Source: Rhodopseudomonas faecalis
GTDB lineage: Bacteria; Pseudomonadota; Alphaproteobacteria; Rhizobiales; Xanthobacteraceae
Length of the DNA stretch: 64,000 bases
Direction of reading: 5' to 3'
NCBI RefSeq assembly: GCF_003217325.1
Contig: NZ_QJTI01000002.1
Location: 248,001-312,000 of the forward strand
This document shows positions 54,144 to 62,627 of the stretch, piece by piece; position 1 is the first letter of the stretch; every line of letters begins with the position of its first letter. A program made the translations under genes and the position numbers. Under the pieces are notes generated by a model that was not told the origin of the DNA, did not search any database, and was given only the letters and a program-made list of their open reading frames with translations.

Positions 54144-54474
54144 GCGGGCCTCGACTGAGCGGCCCAAACTGAGCGGCCGACGCTAACAAGGTTAGCAACT
54201 GGTTGATGAGCGCGACCCGTGGGTGTGCTCATCCTGGCCCAGCGGGCGCGTCTTGAGGGCCGCCGCACTCAGCAAGTCATTGAACTAAGTGGATGGTCTT
54301 GCTGGTGGTTGCTGATCCGTCCGCGCGCTCAACGAGGGCTTTCTGGGGTCTCCCCGCAGTTTAACCTTTACGCGTCTTTAATGGCGACCACGCTACGGTA
54401 AGCCCGTGCAGTGCAGAAGCGCTGTGCCGGCGCCAGCGCGGGCTGGCGCGCGAGTGCGCGTGTCGGAGTACTTC
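54144..54474. other. Intergenic region upstream of motA
   Basis: No gene is seen in these 331 bases. GCTAACAAGGTTAGC (near 54182) is a short perfect inverted repeat, and an AT-richer stretch with TTTAACCTTTA (near 54360) could be part of the mot promoter. No terminator with a T-run was found after pssA. Confidence 0.5.
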
Positions 54475-55248
54475 ATGGATATCGCCACACTCCTGGGCCT
54501 GGCTGCGGGTGCCGCCGTCGTGTCCTCGCTCATCCTGATGGGCGGTAACTTCGGGATGTTCTATGACATCCATGCGGTCATCGTCATTTTCGGCGGTTCG
54601 TTCGCCGCGACGCTGATCCGATTCCCGCTGTCGTCGATGCTGCACGGTCTGCCGCTCGGTGCCAAATTCGCCTTCACGCTCAGCAGTCTGCAGGCCCGCG
54701 ATCTGGTCGACGAACTGGCCCGCATTGCCGAAATCGCCCGTAAGCAAGGCCCGGTCGGACTGGAAAAGGTCGAGACCGACGAGCCGTTTCTGGCCAAGGG
54801 TATCCGCTACGTCGCCGACGGCTACGATCTCGAGTTCATTCGCGACAATATGGAGCGCGACCGCGACAATTTTCTGCTGCACCTCAACGAAGGCTCGAAG
54901 ATCTATCGCGCCATCGGTGACTGCGCCCCGGCGTTCGGCATGATCGGTACGCTGCTGGGCATGGTGCAGATGTTCTCCAACATGTCCGACCCCTCCAAGC
55001 TCGGCCCGTTCATGGCGGTGGCGCTGCTGGCGACGCTGTATGGCGCCGTGGTGGCCAACCTGATCTGTCTGCCGATCGCCGACAAGCTGCATGGCAAGCT
55101 GGTCGATGAAGAAACTAACCGCACGCTGATCATCGACGGCATTCTGATGATCCGTGAATCCAAGAGCCCGGCGCTGGTGCGCGAAATGCTGCTGGCCTAT
55201 CTGCCGGAGAAGCATCGCCACGAAGAGGGAGAGCCGGTGCCCGCGTAA
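54475..55248 (+). CDS. motA: Flagellar motor stator protein MotA/PomA type
   Basis: 257 aa from ATG 54475. Four membrane helices. The signature GDCAPAFGMIGTLLGMVQMFSNMSDPSKLGPFMAVALLATLYGAVVANLICLPIADKL contains the conserved Pro residues, and the cytoplasmic loop has charged residues that touch the rotor. The short form is closer to PomA than to enteric MotA, so the coupling ion could be sodium or protons. motB follows 29 bases later. Confidence 0.92.
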   Translation: MDIATLLGLAAGAAVVSSLILMGGNFGMFYDIHAVIVIFGGSFAATLIRFPLSSMLHGLPLGAKFAFTLSSLQARDLVDELARIAEIARKQGPVGLEKVETDEPFLAKGIRYVADGYDLEFIRDNMERDRDNFLLHLNEGSKIYRAIGDCAPAFGMIGTLLGMVQMFSNMSDPSKLGPFMAVALLATLYGAVVANLICLPIADKLHGKLVDEETNRTLIIDGILMIRESKSPALVREMLLAYLPEKHRHEEGEPVPA

Positions 55249-55277
55249 GCTAGCAACGGCGATCCGGAAAGCGGGCA

Positions 55278-56105
55278 ATGGCCAAGAAGAAGCGCGAAGA
55301 GGCACATGGCGGTCATGGCTGGTTCGTGACGTTCGCGGACCTGATGGCGCTGCTGCTTGCCTTCTTCGTGATGCTGGTGGCGTTCTCGACCCAGGACAAG
55401 CAGAAGCTGAAGATCGTCGCCGGCTCGATGCGCGAGGCGTTCGGCGTGCAGCAGGACTCGCGCTACGCCGGCGTGCTCGAAACCGATGGCGTGCCCAATC
55501 GCGGCAAGCTGAAGAACTCCGCGCATATCTCGCCGGACCAGTCGACCAATACGCCGAGCCCCGACGATGGCGGCGTGTCGGATACCGCCGGCGGCAAGAC
55601 CAAAGCCCAGCGGGAGTTCGCGCTGGCCTCGGCCTCGCTGCGCCAGGCGCTGCAGGACATGCCGGAGCTGACCGACATCTCCAAAAACGTGATCTTCGAG
55701 GAGACCAAGGATGGTCTCAACATGGAGATCGTCGATCAGGAAGGGCGCTCGATGTTCGCCGAGGGCTCCAAGGTGCCGTATGAGCGCACCAAGGTGCTGA
55801 TCCAGCGCATCGCCGAGCCGCTGCGGCAGACCCCGCTGCGCATCTCGATCTCGGGCCACACCTCGGCCGGGGTGCTGCCAGGCCGTGCGGACTACAATGC
55901 CTTCGATCTGTCATCTGACCGCGCCAATGCCGTGCGCCAGATTCTGGAGCGCGAGGGCGTGCCGACCAATCAGATCTACTCGGTGTCGGGCCGCGCCGAC
56001 AGCCAGCCGCTGTTCCCGGACGATCCGACGCTGGCTGCCAATCGCCGCGTCACCATCACCTTGATGCGCGAGCCGCCGCCGCTGCCGCCTGGGCTAAAAC
56101 CCTGA
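55278..56105 (+). CDS. motB: Flagellar motor stator protein MotB
   Basis: 275 aa. The single membrane helix has the essential Asp21 in WFVTFADLMALLLAFFVMLVAFS. A linker/plug region follows, then the OmpA-like peptidoglycan-binding domain (ISISGHTSAG, AFDLSSDRANAVRQIL). It anchors the stator and forms the ion channel with MotA. Confidence 0.93.
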   Translation: MAKKKREEAHGGHGWFVTFADLMALLLAFFVMLVAFSTQDKQKLKIVAGSMREAFGVQQDSRYAGVLETDGVPNRGKLKNSAHISPDQSTNTPSPDDGGVSDTAGGKTKAQREFALASASLRQALQDMPELTDISKNVIFEETKDGLNMEIVDQEGRSMFAEGSKVPYERTKVLIQRIAEPLRQTPLRISISGHTSAGVLPGRADYNAFDLSSDRANAVRQILEREGVPTNQIYSVSGRADSQPLFPDDPTLAANRRVTITLMREPPPLPPGLKP

Positions 56106-56270
56106 TCGCGCGCGAAGTCGTGACCGGCTTCGGCTAGCTCCGTTTGGCACAATTGCCTGTTCAAGACGCTGCCAAGCTCGGCTAATCATGCTCAGGGCAT
56201 GACGGTCGGCCGCTCATCCATTGCGCGCTGCCGGAAGTGTCGATCTGACGCAGCGAGCAAAGGGGTTTCC

Positions 56271-56726
56271 GTGGCTCCCCCACAGATCCAGACCTTGATT
56301 TTCGCGACATCAGCGGCAACTTTGGCCGCGCAATGGGCGGGCGCGATCGCTCCTGTCGTTGCGGGCCTTGGTCCCAGCATGGCATTGGCACAGGAGAAGC
56401 GGGTGGCCAAAGTTCACGATCTGACGCCGCAGCAGGTTGCGCAAGGACTGGCCGAAGGGCGCATGGTGCTGATCGATGTCCGCGAGCCGGACGAGATCGC
56501 CGCCGAGGCTTATCCGGACGCCATTGCCTTGCCGTTGTCGCGCTTCGATGCGCGGCAGATTCCCGATCCGCAGGGCAAGCAGGTGGTGTTCGCCTGTCGG
56601 TTCGGTCGACGCTCGGTGACCGCTTCGCTGGCCGCGCAGGCCGCCGGATTGAATTACGACAGTCATCTGGCGGGCGGCATCATTGCCTGGAAAGCCGCCG
56701 GTCAGCCGACCAAAACCGGCCGTTGA
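56271..56726 (+). CDS. Exported rhodanese-domain protein
   Basis: 151 aa if GTG 56271 is used, after AAAGGGG; ATG 56199 and ATG 56379 are in-frame alternatives. With GTG 56271 the N-terminus is hydrophobic and ends GPSMALAQEK, a likely signal peptidase site. The rhodanese core is LIDVREPDEIAAEAYPDAIALPLSRF, with active-site Cys in VFACRFGRRSVTAS. It would handle sulfane sulfur in the periplasm. The next gene starts 8 bases after its stop. Confidence 0.8.
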   Translation: MAPPQIQTLIFATSAATLAAQWAGAIAPVVAGLGPSMALAQEKRVAKVHDLTPQQVAQGLAEGRMVLIDVREPDEIAAEAYPDAIALPLSRFDARQIPDPQGKQVVFACRFGRRSVTASLAAQAAGLNYDSHLAGGIIAWKAAGQPTKTGR

Positions 56727-56734
56727 TCACTACG

Positions 56735-57889
56735 ATGAACAAGGTCTTTGCCGGGCTGCCGGTCACCGTCTTTGAGGCCATGTCGCAGCTCGCGCGCGAC
56801 AACGGCGCCATCAATCTTGGCCAGGGCTTTCCCGACGATCCGGGCCCGGAGGATATTCGCCGCGTGGCCGCCGACGCGGTGATGAACGGCAACAATCAGT
56901 ACCCGTCGATGATGGGGATTCCGGAGCTGCGCCAAGCGATCGCCAGCCACTACCACCATTGGCACGGCGTCGATCTCGATCCGATGGCGGAAGTGATGGT
57001 CACCTCCGGCGCCACCGAAGCGCTGACCGCGTCGATCCTGGCGGTGGTCGAGCCCGGCGACGAAGTGATCGTGTTCCAGCCGGTCTATGATTCCTATCTG
57101 CCGATCATCCGCCAGGCGGGCGGCATCCCGAAGCTGGTGCGCCTTGAACCGCCGCATTGGCGGTTGACCGAGGATGCACTGCGCGCGGTGTTCTCGCCGA
57201 AAACCAAGGCGGTGATCTTCAACAATCCCTTGAACCCCGCGGCGGTGGTCTATCCGCGCGAAGACCTCGAATTGTTGGCGCGGTTCTGCCAGGAGTTCGA
57301 TGCAATCGCGATCTGCGACGAGGTCTGGGAGCACGTCACTTTCGACGGCCTGCAACATCAGCCGCTGCTCGGCATTCCGGGGATGCGCGATCGCACCATC
57401 AAGATCGGCTCGGCCGGCAAGATCTTTTCGCTGACCGGCTGGAAGATCGGCTTTGTGTGCGCCGCGCCGCCGCTATTGCGCGTCGCCGCCAAGGTGCATC
57501 AGTTTCTGACCTTCACCACGCCGCCCAATCTGCAGGTCGCGGTCGCCTATGGGCTCGGCAAGGCCGACGATTACTTCCTGCAGATGCGTAAGGAACTGGC
57601 GCGCAGCCGCGACCGGCTGGCGAGCGGGCTGCAGACCATCGGCTTTCCGGTGATCCGCTCGCAGGGCACCTATTTCCTCACGGTCGATCTGTCGCCGCTC
57701 GGCCTCAATGAGAGTGATGAAGCGTTCTGTCGACGGATCGTGACCGAGTACAAGGTGGCCGCGATCCCGGTGTCGGCGTTCTATGAAAACAACCCCGTGA
57801 CCTCCGTGGTCCGGTTCTGCTTCGCGAAGAAAGACGCGACGATCGATGCGGCGCTGGAACGGCTGTCGGATGCCGTGCATCGCCGGTAG
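56735..57889 (+). CDS. PLP-dependent class I/II aminotransferase
   Basis: 384 aa from ATG 56735; a longer upstream frame is not coding. Fold type I motifs: INLGQGFPDDPGP, YPSMMGIPELRQAIA, SGATEALTASI, NNPLNPAAVVY, CDEVWEHVTFDG, and the PLP Lys in GSAGKIFSLTGWKIGF. The sequence is of the methionine/kynurenine aminotransferase (YbdL-like) type. The amino donor cannot be fixed from sequence. Confidence 0.9.
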   Translation: MNKVFAGLPVTVFEAMSQLARDNGAINLGQGFPDDPGPEDIRRVAADAVMNGNNQYPSMMGIPELRQAIASHYHHWHGVDLDPMAEVMVTSGATEALTASILAVVEPGDEVIVFQPVYDSYLPIIRQAGGIPKLVRLEPPHWRLTEDALRAVFSPKTKAVIFNNPLNPAAVVYPREDLELLARFCQEFDAIAICDEVWEHVTFDGLQHQPLLGIPGMRDRTIKIGSAGKIFSLTGWKIGFVCAAPPLLRVAAKVHQFLTFTTPPNLQVAVAYGLGKADDYFLQMRKELARSRDRLASGLQTIGFPVIRSQGTYFLTVDLSPLGLNESDEAFCRRIVTEYKVAAIPVSAFYENNPVTSVVRFCFAKKDATIDAALERLSDAVHRR

Positions 57890-57941
57890 GGAGGTTTCCA
57901 TGATCCGCCGCTGAGCGGATCGTGAACGAGGAGGGATAGCG

Positions 57942-59054
57942 ATGTGGGGTCAGGTTCGTAAGCGGCTGCCGGCTTGGGCAGCAGTGCTGGCATCCGTTGC
58001 ATGGGCGGCGGTGCCGGCCAATGCGCAGGAGCGCACCGTCAACTTCTTCAACTGGTCGAGCTACATGGCGCCGGGCGTCCTGGAGGATTTCACCAAGGAG
58101 ACCGGCATCAAGGTGGTGTACGACACCTTCGACACCAACGAGACGCTGGAGACCCGGCTTTTGGCCGGCAAGTCCGGCTATGACCTGGTGGTGCCGACCG
58201 CGTATTTCCTGCAGCGGCAGATTTCCGCGAACGTGTTCCAGAAGCTCGACAAGAGCAAGCTGCCGAACCTCACCAATGCCTGGGACGTGGTCACCAAGCG
58301 CCTGCAAGTCTATGACCCCGGCAATCAATATGCCGCCAACTACATGTGGGGCACCACCGGCATCGGCTACAACATCGACATGGTCGAGAACATTCTCGGC
58401 CGCGGCGCGGTGATCGATAGCTGGGACATGATCTTCAAGCCGGAGAACATCGCCAAGTTCAAGGATTGCGGCGTTCATATGCTGGACTCGCCGTCCGACA
58501 TTCTGCCGGCGGCGCTGAACTATCTCGGCCTTGATCCGAACTCGACCAAGCCGGCTGACCTGGAGAAGGCGGCCGATCTGGTGGCGACCATCCGGCCCAA
58601 TGTGCGCAAATTCCATTCCTCGGAGTATCTGAACGCGCTCGCCACCGGCGAGATCTGCCTGGTGGTCGGCTGGTCCGGCGACATCATGCAGGCGCGCAGC
58701 CGCGCCGCCGAAGCCAACAAGGGCATCCGGATCGGCTACGCCATTCCCAAGGAGGGCGCGCAGATGTTCTTTGATAATCTGGTGATCCCCGCGGACGCCA
58801 AGAACGTTGCCGAAGCGCACGAACTGATCAACTATCTGTACCGGCCGGAAGTGGCGGCGAAGAACTCCGACTTCCTGTCCTATGCCAACGGTAATCTCGC
58901 CAGCCAAAAACTGATCAGCGAAAAGGTGATCAACGACAAGATGATCTTCCCGGACGAGGCGACCGAGAAGGGCCTGTTCATCGTCACCGCGCGCGATCAG
59001 CAGACGCAGCGCGCCATCAACCGGCTGTGGACCCGGATCAAGACTGGCCGCTGA
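57942..59054 (+). CDS. Spermidine/putrescine-binding protein (PotF-like)
   Basis: 370 aa. Signal peptide up to VPANAQ. The mature part has VNFFNWSSYMAPGVLEDFTKETGIKVVYDTFDTNETLETRLLAGKSGYDLVVPTAYFLQRQI, a PotF/PotD core. Aromatic and acidic residues of the ligand pocket (NWSSY, GWSGD) are kept. No ABC permease or ATPase genes are adjacent in the window, so it may serve a transporter encoded elsewhere. A terminator follows. Confidence 0.9.
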   Translation: MWGQVRKRLPAWAAVLASVAWAAVPANAQERTVNFFNWSSYMAPGVLEDFTKETGIKVVYDTFDTNETLETRLLAGKSGYDLVVPTAYFLQRQISANVFQKLDKSKLPNLTNAWDVVTKRLQVYDPGNQYAANYMWGTTGIGYNIDMVENILGRGAVIDSWDMIFKPENIAKFKDCGVHMLDSPSDILPAALNYLGLDPNSTKPADLEKAADLVATIRPNVRKFHSSEYLNALATGEICLVVGWSGDIMQARSRAAEANKGIRIGYAIPKEGAQMFFDNLVIPADAKNVAEAHELINYLYRPEVAAKNSDFLSYANGNLASQKLISEKVINDKMIFPDEATEKGLFIVTARDQQTQRAINRLWTRIKTGR

Positions 59055-59083
59055 CGCAAGCACAAACACCACCGCAAACGACA

Positions 59084-59117
59084 AACGCGCCGAACCTGGT
59101 TCGGCGCGTTTCGTTTA
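59084..59117 (+). terminator. Terminator after the PotF-like gene
   Basis: A 12-bp stem AAACGCGCCGAA/TTCGGCGCGTTT (59084-59095 with 59101-59112) with a CCTGG loop is followed by CGTTT. The symmetric A/T flanks suggest action on both strands. Confidence 0.82.
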
Positions 59118-59127
59118 TGCTGACCTT

Positions 59128-59232
59128 GGTCCGTCATGCCCGCGCTTTGTCGCGGGCATCCACGTCTTGAAAGCGCTGCAGATCAAAGACGTGGATGGCC
59201 GGGACGAGCCCGGCCATGGCGCCGTTGGTACT
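59128..59232 (+). repeat. Palindromic intergenic repeat, copy 5
   Basis: Same orientation as copy 3: hairpin GCCCGCGCTTTGTCGCGGGC, CCACGTCTTGAAAGCG, AGATCAAAGACGTGGATGGC, hairpin ATGGCCGGGACGAGCCCGGCCAT, then GTTGGTAC. It lies between the convergent potF-like and lpxXL genes. Confidence 0.88.
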
Positions 59233-59254
59233 ACTGATGGCAAAGGCGCTGATC

Positions 59255-60187
59255 TCAGCGCCAGCGGCGATGCAGCCACAGCCATTGATCGGGATATTCC
59301 CGCACCCAGGATTCGATCACTGAAGTGATCACCTGCATGGTGCCCTGAATATCGACATTGCCCTTGGCGTCGCGGATCGGCGTGATCTGCTCGGTCAGCT
59401 CGGCGCGGAAGCGGTGATTGGGCAGGCGGATGATGCGCACGCCATGTAGCGGGCAATCGATCTGGCGCAGCAGCCGCGCCAGCATCGGGTTGGCGCGGGT
59501 CTTGCGACCGAAGAACGTCACTTCGACGCCCTTGGTGTACCATTGATCGACCAGCATGCCGACATGCTGGCCCTTTTGCAGCGCTTCAGCGAGCTTGAAT
59601 GGCGCGGTCGGACCACCGGCGATCAGCGTGCCCATTTTCACCGAACGCATCTGCTGCACGATCCGGTCCGCTGCCGGCACATTGGGGCGGCGGAACAGCG
59701 CGGCGGCATCAAGGCCATGCTCGGCGGCAGCGACCGCCGGCAGCTCCCAATTGCCAAGATGGGCAGCGAAGATCAGCGCCGGCTTGCCGTCGTTGCGCAG
59801 CTGGTCGAACAGCTCGATGCTGCGCGGGGTGATTTCGACGCGGCCGTTCTCGGGGTGATCGCGATCGAGCTGCCAGGCGTGATCGAGATGGGCGAATTCG
59901 GCCGCGAGCCGGCCGAGATTGTCCCAGACCCCGGCGAGAATGGCGTCGATTTCCTCCGGCGACTTTTCGGGGAAGGCCGCGGTGAGGTTGTCGCGGCCGA
60001 CCTTGTGCTCGGACAGCCGCGGACCGATCTTGCGCATCGCGGCGCCAAAGAAGTCCGCGGTCTTGATCGGATCGAAATGACGCGTGGTGCGCAAAAGGCC
60101 AACCGCCAATGCGCCGACCACGGCGCCGGCCAGCGGCTTGGTGGCATTGCGCGCGATCGCGGCGGCGCGGATCAGGGGGCGGCGCAT
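59255..60187 (-). CDS. lpxXL: Lipid A very-long-chain acyltransferase (LpxXL type)
   Basis: 310 aa from ATG 60187. LpxL/LpxM (HtrB) acyltransferase family: an N-terminal hydrophobic helix, catalytic HX4E in FAAHLGNWELPAVAA, then FRRPNVPAADRIVQQMR and VDQWYTKGVEVTFFGRKTRANPM. Placed after adhXL and fabF1XL with a one-base overlap (TGATG), it is the expected transferase for the 26-28-carbon hydroxy acid to lipid A. Confidence 0.9.
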   Translation of the reverse strand: MRRPLIRAAAIARNATKPLAGAVVGALAVGLLRTTRHFDPIKTADFFGAAMRKIGPRLSEHKVGRDNLTAAFPEKSPEEIDAILAGVWDNLGRLAAEFAHLDHAWQLDRDHPENGRVEITPRSIELFDQLRNDGKPALIFAAHLGNWELPAVAAAEHGLDAAALFRRPNVPAADRIVQQMRSVKMGTLIAGGPTAPFKLAEALQKGQHVGMLVDQWYTKGVEVTFFGRKTRANPMLARLLRQIDCPLHGVRIIRLPNHRFRAELTEQITPIRDAKGNVDIQGTMQVITSVIESWVREYPDQWLWLHRRWR

Positions 60188-61209
60188 CACAGCCGAACGA
60201 TGATCTTGCCGAACACTTGCCGGCTTTCCATGCGCTTGAGCGCGACTTCGACATCCTCGATCGTCACTTCGGTGTCGATCACCGGCAAGATGCCGTTCGC
60301 CATCTTGGCGAGGCTTTCTTCGATGTTGCGGATGGTGGCGCCGAACGAGCCGAAGATTTTGTACTGCTGCTGGAACAGCTGCATCAGATTGATGGTGGTG
60401 GTCGGGCCCGAGGTCGAGCCGCAGGTCACCAGCCGGCCACCGCGCTTCATGCTGAGCAGCGAGCCGTTGAAGGTGTCGGCGCCGACATGCTCGAACACCA
60501 CGTCGACACCCTTCTTCTTGGTGATCTTGCGGCACTCGTGCTCAAAACGATCGGTGCGGTAGTTGATGACGTGATCGGCGCCGAGCTTCTTGACGCCCTC
60601 GATCTTGGAATCATCTCCGACCGTGGTGATCACCGTGCAGCCGATCGCCTTCGCCATCAAAATCGCGGCGGTGCCGATGCCCGAGCCGCCGGCATGCACC
60701 AGCACGGTTTCGCCGGGCTGCAGCTTGGCATTGTCGAACAGCATGTGCTGCACGGTGGAAAACGCGATTGGCGCGCAGGCGGCGTCGCGCACGCTGACCT
60801 GATCCGGCACCGGGATCACCAGCCGCTCCGGCATGTTCATCAGTTCGCGGGCAAAACCATCGACATGAAAGCCGATCAGCCCGCCGACGTTTTCGCACAG
60901 ATTGTCGCGGCCTTCCTGGCACGGCTTGCAGTGGCCGCAGGTCTGCGCGCCATACATCGCCACCTTCTGGCCGACCTTGAAGCGGGTCACGCCTTCGCCG
61001 ACCGCAGCGATCTCGCCGGCCGCTTCAGCGCCGACCACGATCGGCAGCTTGCGCTTCACGAACGCCATGCCGCGATAGCCCCAGACGTCGATGTGGTTCA
61101 GGCCGACGGCGCCGACCCGAATCTGCACCTCACCAGGGCCCGGAGCGGGCGGGGCGGGGAGATCGGCGACCACCAACTGGCGGTCGGCAACAAGAGTGAG
61201 CGCACGCAT
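60187..61209 (-). CDS. Zinc-type alcohol dehydrogenase of the very-long-chain fatty acid cluster
   Basis: 340 aa from ATG 61209. MDR family: a structural zinc set in CGHCKPCQEGRDNLC, and the NADP site HAGGSGIGTAAILMAKAIG. The usual catalytic-zinc Cys is replaced (VGLNHIDVWGYRG), so it resembles quinone oxidoreductases or enoyl reductases more than true alcohol dehydrogenases. In Rhizobium the equivalent is adh2XL. An enoyl-reductase role in chain elongation is an attractive inference. Confidence 0.85.
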   Translation of the reverse strand: MRALTLVADRQLVVADLPAPPAPGPGEVQIRVGAVGLNHIDVWGYRGMAFVKRKLPIVVGAEAAGEIAAVGEGVTRFKVGQKVAMYGAQTCGHCKPCQEGRDNLCENVGGLIGFHVDGFARELMNMPERLVIPVPDQVSVRDAACAPIAFSTVQHMLFDNAKLQPGETVLVHAGGSGIGTAAILMAKAIGCTVITTVGDDSKIEGVKKLGADHVINYRTDRFEHECRKITKKKGVDVVFEHVGADTFNGSLLSMKRGGRLVTCGSTSGPTTTINLMQLFQQQYKIFGSFGATIRNIEESLAKMANGILPVIDTEVTIEDVEVALKRMESRQVFGKIIVRL

Positions 61210-61323
61210 GGCGAATGTCCGGAACAATGGGATTTTGAAGGGCTGGTTGCGTATCGCCCGTACACTCGACGGCGTCAACCAGGGCGCCGCCAGCGCGCAA
61301 AGCGCGCCGGCGCGAAGCTGGCG

Positions 61324-62610
61324 TCAGTGCGACAGCGGTTCCCGCGTCAGGATCAGCGAGGCGTTCTGACCGCCAAAGCCGAACGAGTTCGACATCACCG
61401 CGGTGACGCGGGCGTCGCGCGCCTTGTTCGGCACCACGTCGAACGGGATCGCCGGATCGGGCACGTCGTAATTGATGGTGGGCGGAATGCGCTGATGTTC
61501 GAGCGTCAGCAGCGAGAAGATCGCTTCGACCGCACCGGCCGCCGACAGCGTGTGGCCGACCATCGATTTGTTGGACGACACCGGAATCGAAGGCGTGCGG
61601 TCGCCGAACACCGTGGAGATGCCAAGATATTCCATCTTGTCGTTCTCCGGCGTGCCGGTGCCATGGGCGTTGATGTAGTCGATCTGCTCGGGCGCAAGGC
61701 CGGCGTCGGCGAGCGCATTGCGCACGCAGCCGATGATCGGCTTGCCGTCCGGGCTGGAGCGGGTGCGGTGGAACGAGTCGGCGAGTTCACCGCACCCGAC
61801 GATCACGCCCAGAATCTTGGCGCCGCGCGCTTTGGCGGCATCGAGATTTTCCAAAACCAGCGCGCCGGCGCCTTCCGCCATCACGAAGCCATCGCGGTTT
61901 TTCGCGAACGGTTTTGACGCGGCCTGCGGCGGATCGTTCTGAGTCGACAGCGCCGACAGCAGCGAGAACCGGATCAACGCTTCGGCGTTCACCGAGCCAT
62001 CGGTGGCCACGCACAGCGCGGCGTCGGTTTCGCCGCGGCGGATCGCTTCGACGCCGAGCTGAATCGCCGAGGCACCGGAGGCGCAGGCGGTCGACAGCGA
62101 GATCGGCGAGCCCTTGGTGCCAAAGGTTTCGGCGAGATGATCGGCGACCGAGCCGAACAGGAAGCGGCGATGGAAATGCGCGAAACGGCCGCCACCGCCG
62201 ACGCGCAGCAGCGCGTCATAGTCGATCTCGGCATCGCCGCCGACCGCCTTGGCGAGCTGTTCGCGCGCGGTCCATTCGGTCTCGACCGGCGCGACCGCCA
62301 AAAACAGCGGGCCGGGGAAGTCACCCTTGGAACCGATGCCGGATTGGCTGATCGCTTCCTCGGTGGCGAGATCGGCGAGTCGCTCGCCGAGATCGGTCGA
62401 GGTGAACGGATCGACCGCGATGAAATCCACGGTGCCGGCCACGGTGGTCTTGAGACCATCGGTCGGGAAGCGGGTGATGGTGCTGAGCCCGGATTGCCCC
62501 GCGGTCAGCTTGCTCCAGTTTTCGGCCAGCCCGGCGCCCAGCGAAGTGATCACGCCCATGCCGGTGACGGCCACGATCGGCCGGCCGAATTTATCGCGCG
62601 TCGCGGTCAT
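61324..62610 (-). CDS. fabF1XL: Beta-ketoacyl-ACP synthase FabF1XL
   Basis: 428 aa from ATG 62610. KAS II family with the full Cys-His-His set: LSTACASGASAIQLG, INAHGTGTPEND and NKSMVGHTLSAAGA. It also has VTGMGVITSLG at the N-terminus. It should extend the AcpXL-bound acyl chain to C26-C28. Its start lies 17 bases after fabF2XL, with which it may form a heterodimer. Confidence 0.9.
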   Translation of the reverse strand: MTATRDKFGRPIVAVTGMGVITSLGAGLAENWSKLTAGQSGLSTITRFPTDGLKTTVAGTVDFIAVDPFTSTDLGERLADLATEEAISQSGIGSKGDFPGPLFLAVAPVETEWTAREQLAKAVGGDAEIDYDALLRVGGGGRFAHFHRRFLFGSVADHLAETFGTKGSPISLSTACASGASAIQLGVEAIRRGETDAALCVATDGSVNAEALIRFSLLSALSTQNDPPQAASKPFAKNRDGFVMAEGAGALVLENLDAAKARGAKILGVIVGCGELADSFHRTRSSPDGKPIIGCVRNALADAGLAPEQIDYINAHGTGTPENDKMEYLGISTVFGDRTPSIPVSSNKSMVGHTLSAAGAVEAIFSLLTLEHQRIPPTINYDVPDPAIPFDVVPNKARDARVTAVMSNSFGFGGQNASLILTREPLSH

Positions 62611-62627
62611 GATCACTCCGTCGTAGT

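Noticed and set aside
52422-54167. A 581-codon minus-strand frame opposite psd and pssA
   Set aside because: psd and pssA show complete active sites on the plus strand; the antisense frame has no recognisable features.
55251-55263. TAGCAACGGCGAT after motA, identical to the start of repeat copy 2
   Set aside because: Only 13 bases match and neither hairpin module follows, so it may be chance or a remnant too short to call.
60109-61917. A 602-codon plus-strand frame opposite lpxXL, adhXL and fabF1XL
   Set aside because: It is antisense to three recognised genes of one operon and has shadow-type composition.
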